From the NCBI GenBank assembly GCA_017961265.1, contig JAGCXN010000028.1, positions 141,874 to 175,029 of the forward strand: a DNA stretch of 33,156 nt, read 5' to 3'. A program made the translations under genes and the position numbers. Positions 33,020 to 33,156 of this stretch are shown here, piece after piece (the stretch's first letter is position 1; each line of letters begins with the position of its first letter). Below the pieces are notes generated by a model. That model was not told the origin of the DNA, searched no databases, and saw only the letters and a list, made by a program, of their open reading frames with translations. This stretch comes from Bacteroidales bacterium. Lineage in GTDB: Bacteria; Bacteroidota; Bacteroidia; Bacteroidales; WCHB1-69.

Positions 33020-33156
33020 ATGAAAAGACAGATTATCTCCTTGCTTGCCCTTGTGTTTTTAGCGCTGATGACAGCCTTCCCACAAGCCCCCACACCGCTG
33101 ACCTACCAGTCGGTGGTGCGTAACGCACAGAACCAGCTGGTCATTAACAAGACCGG
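33020..33156 (+). CDS. Secreted protein, N-terminal fragment (runs off window)
   Basis: The ATG at 33020 opens a frame that continues past the window edge (45 complete codons seen). It encodes a signal peptide (MKRQIISLLALVFLALMTA) followed by PLTYQSVVRNAQNQLVINKT. The segment resembles the FxYQAVVRNxxG-type beginning of many large secreted or surface proteins of Bacteroidales, some with FISUMP or collagen-like regions further on. It lies about 100 bases after the FISUMP terminator on the same strand. The rest of the gene is needed to say more. Confidence 0.75.
   Translation, partial: MKRQIISLLALVFLALMTAFPQAPTPLTYQSVVRNAQNQLVINKT

Overview
The window comes from a member of the Bacteroidota, most likely Bacteroidales. 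The evidence is a set of type IX secretion system (T9SS) genes, a secreted protein with a T9SS C-terminal sorting domain, a PorK/GldK lipoprotein, a FISUMP-domain protein, and several upstream regions carrying the Bacteroidota -7 promoter motif TAnnTTTG, some with a TTG about 19-20 bases further upstream. Shine-Dalgarno sequences are nearly absent, the one clear case being rsmH. The species cannot be named from the sequence.

Layout. (1) Positions 1-9124 are a T9SS hub: porP and porK (left-edge partial) on the minus strand, and porU, porV, ispF, porQ on the plus strand, with the isoprenoid gene ispF lodged between porV and porQ. (2) Positions 9268-12972 hold a tRNA-Gln(CTG), a membrane-anchored TPR protein overlapping ribH, then fmt, an HU-family protein and a TrmH-type methyltransferase, all plus strand. 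(3) Positions 12987-21838, minus strand, are the first part of the division and cell wall (dcw) cluster, in transcription order mraZ, rsmH, ftsL-like, ftsI, murE, mraY, a MurD remnant, ftsW. The murD slot holds only a 187-residue C-terminal piece without the ATP-binding domain, and the cluster stops after ftsW. (4) Positions 22264-29431, plus strand, hold an AddB-like Fe-S/PD-(D/E)XK protein, a small T9SS cargo protein, a long-chain acyl-CoA ligase and bifunctional formiminotransferase-cyclodeaminase, ended by a clear terminator. (5) Positions 29550-33156 are accessory in character: palindromic repeats, an Rpn-family nuclease gene, a roughly 390-base gene-free unit with a promoter-like motif, a long rod-like RNA fold and a strong terminator, a FISUMP-domain secreted protein, and the start of another secreted protein.

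How the parts fit together. PorU, PorV and PorQ are outer-membrane components that process and attach T9SS cargo. PorK and PorP belong to the trans-envelope ring and motor-associated set usually encoded as porPKLMN, so porLMN probably lie beyond the left edge. The protein at 25209 is a likely substrate. The dcw genes make the lipid-linked peptidoglycan precursor (MurE, MraY) and the septal synthase pair FtsW/FtsI.

Non-coding features of note are degenerate 7-base-period tracts in at least five intergenic gaps plus one related 16-base repeat, two kinds of palindromic repeat clusters, and the candidate structured RNA at about 31095-31484. The two observations most worth pursuing are the MurD remnant and this RNA unit.
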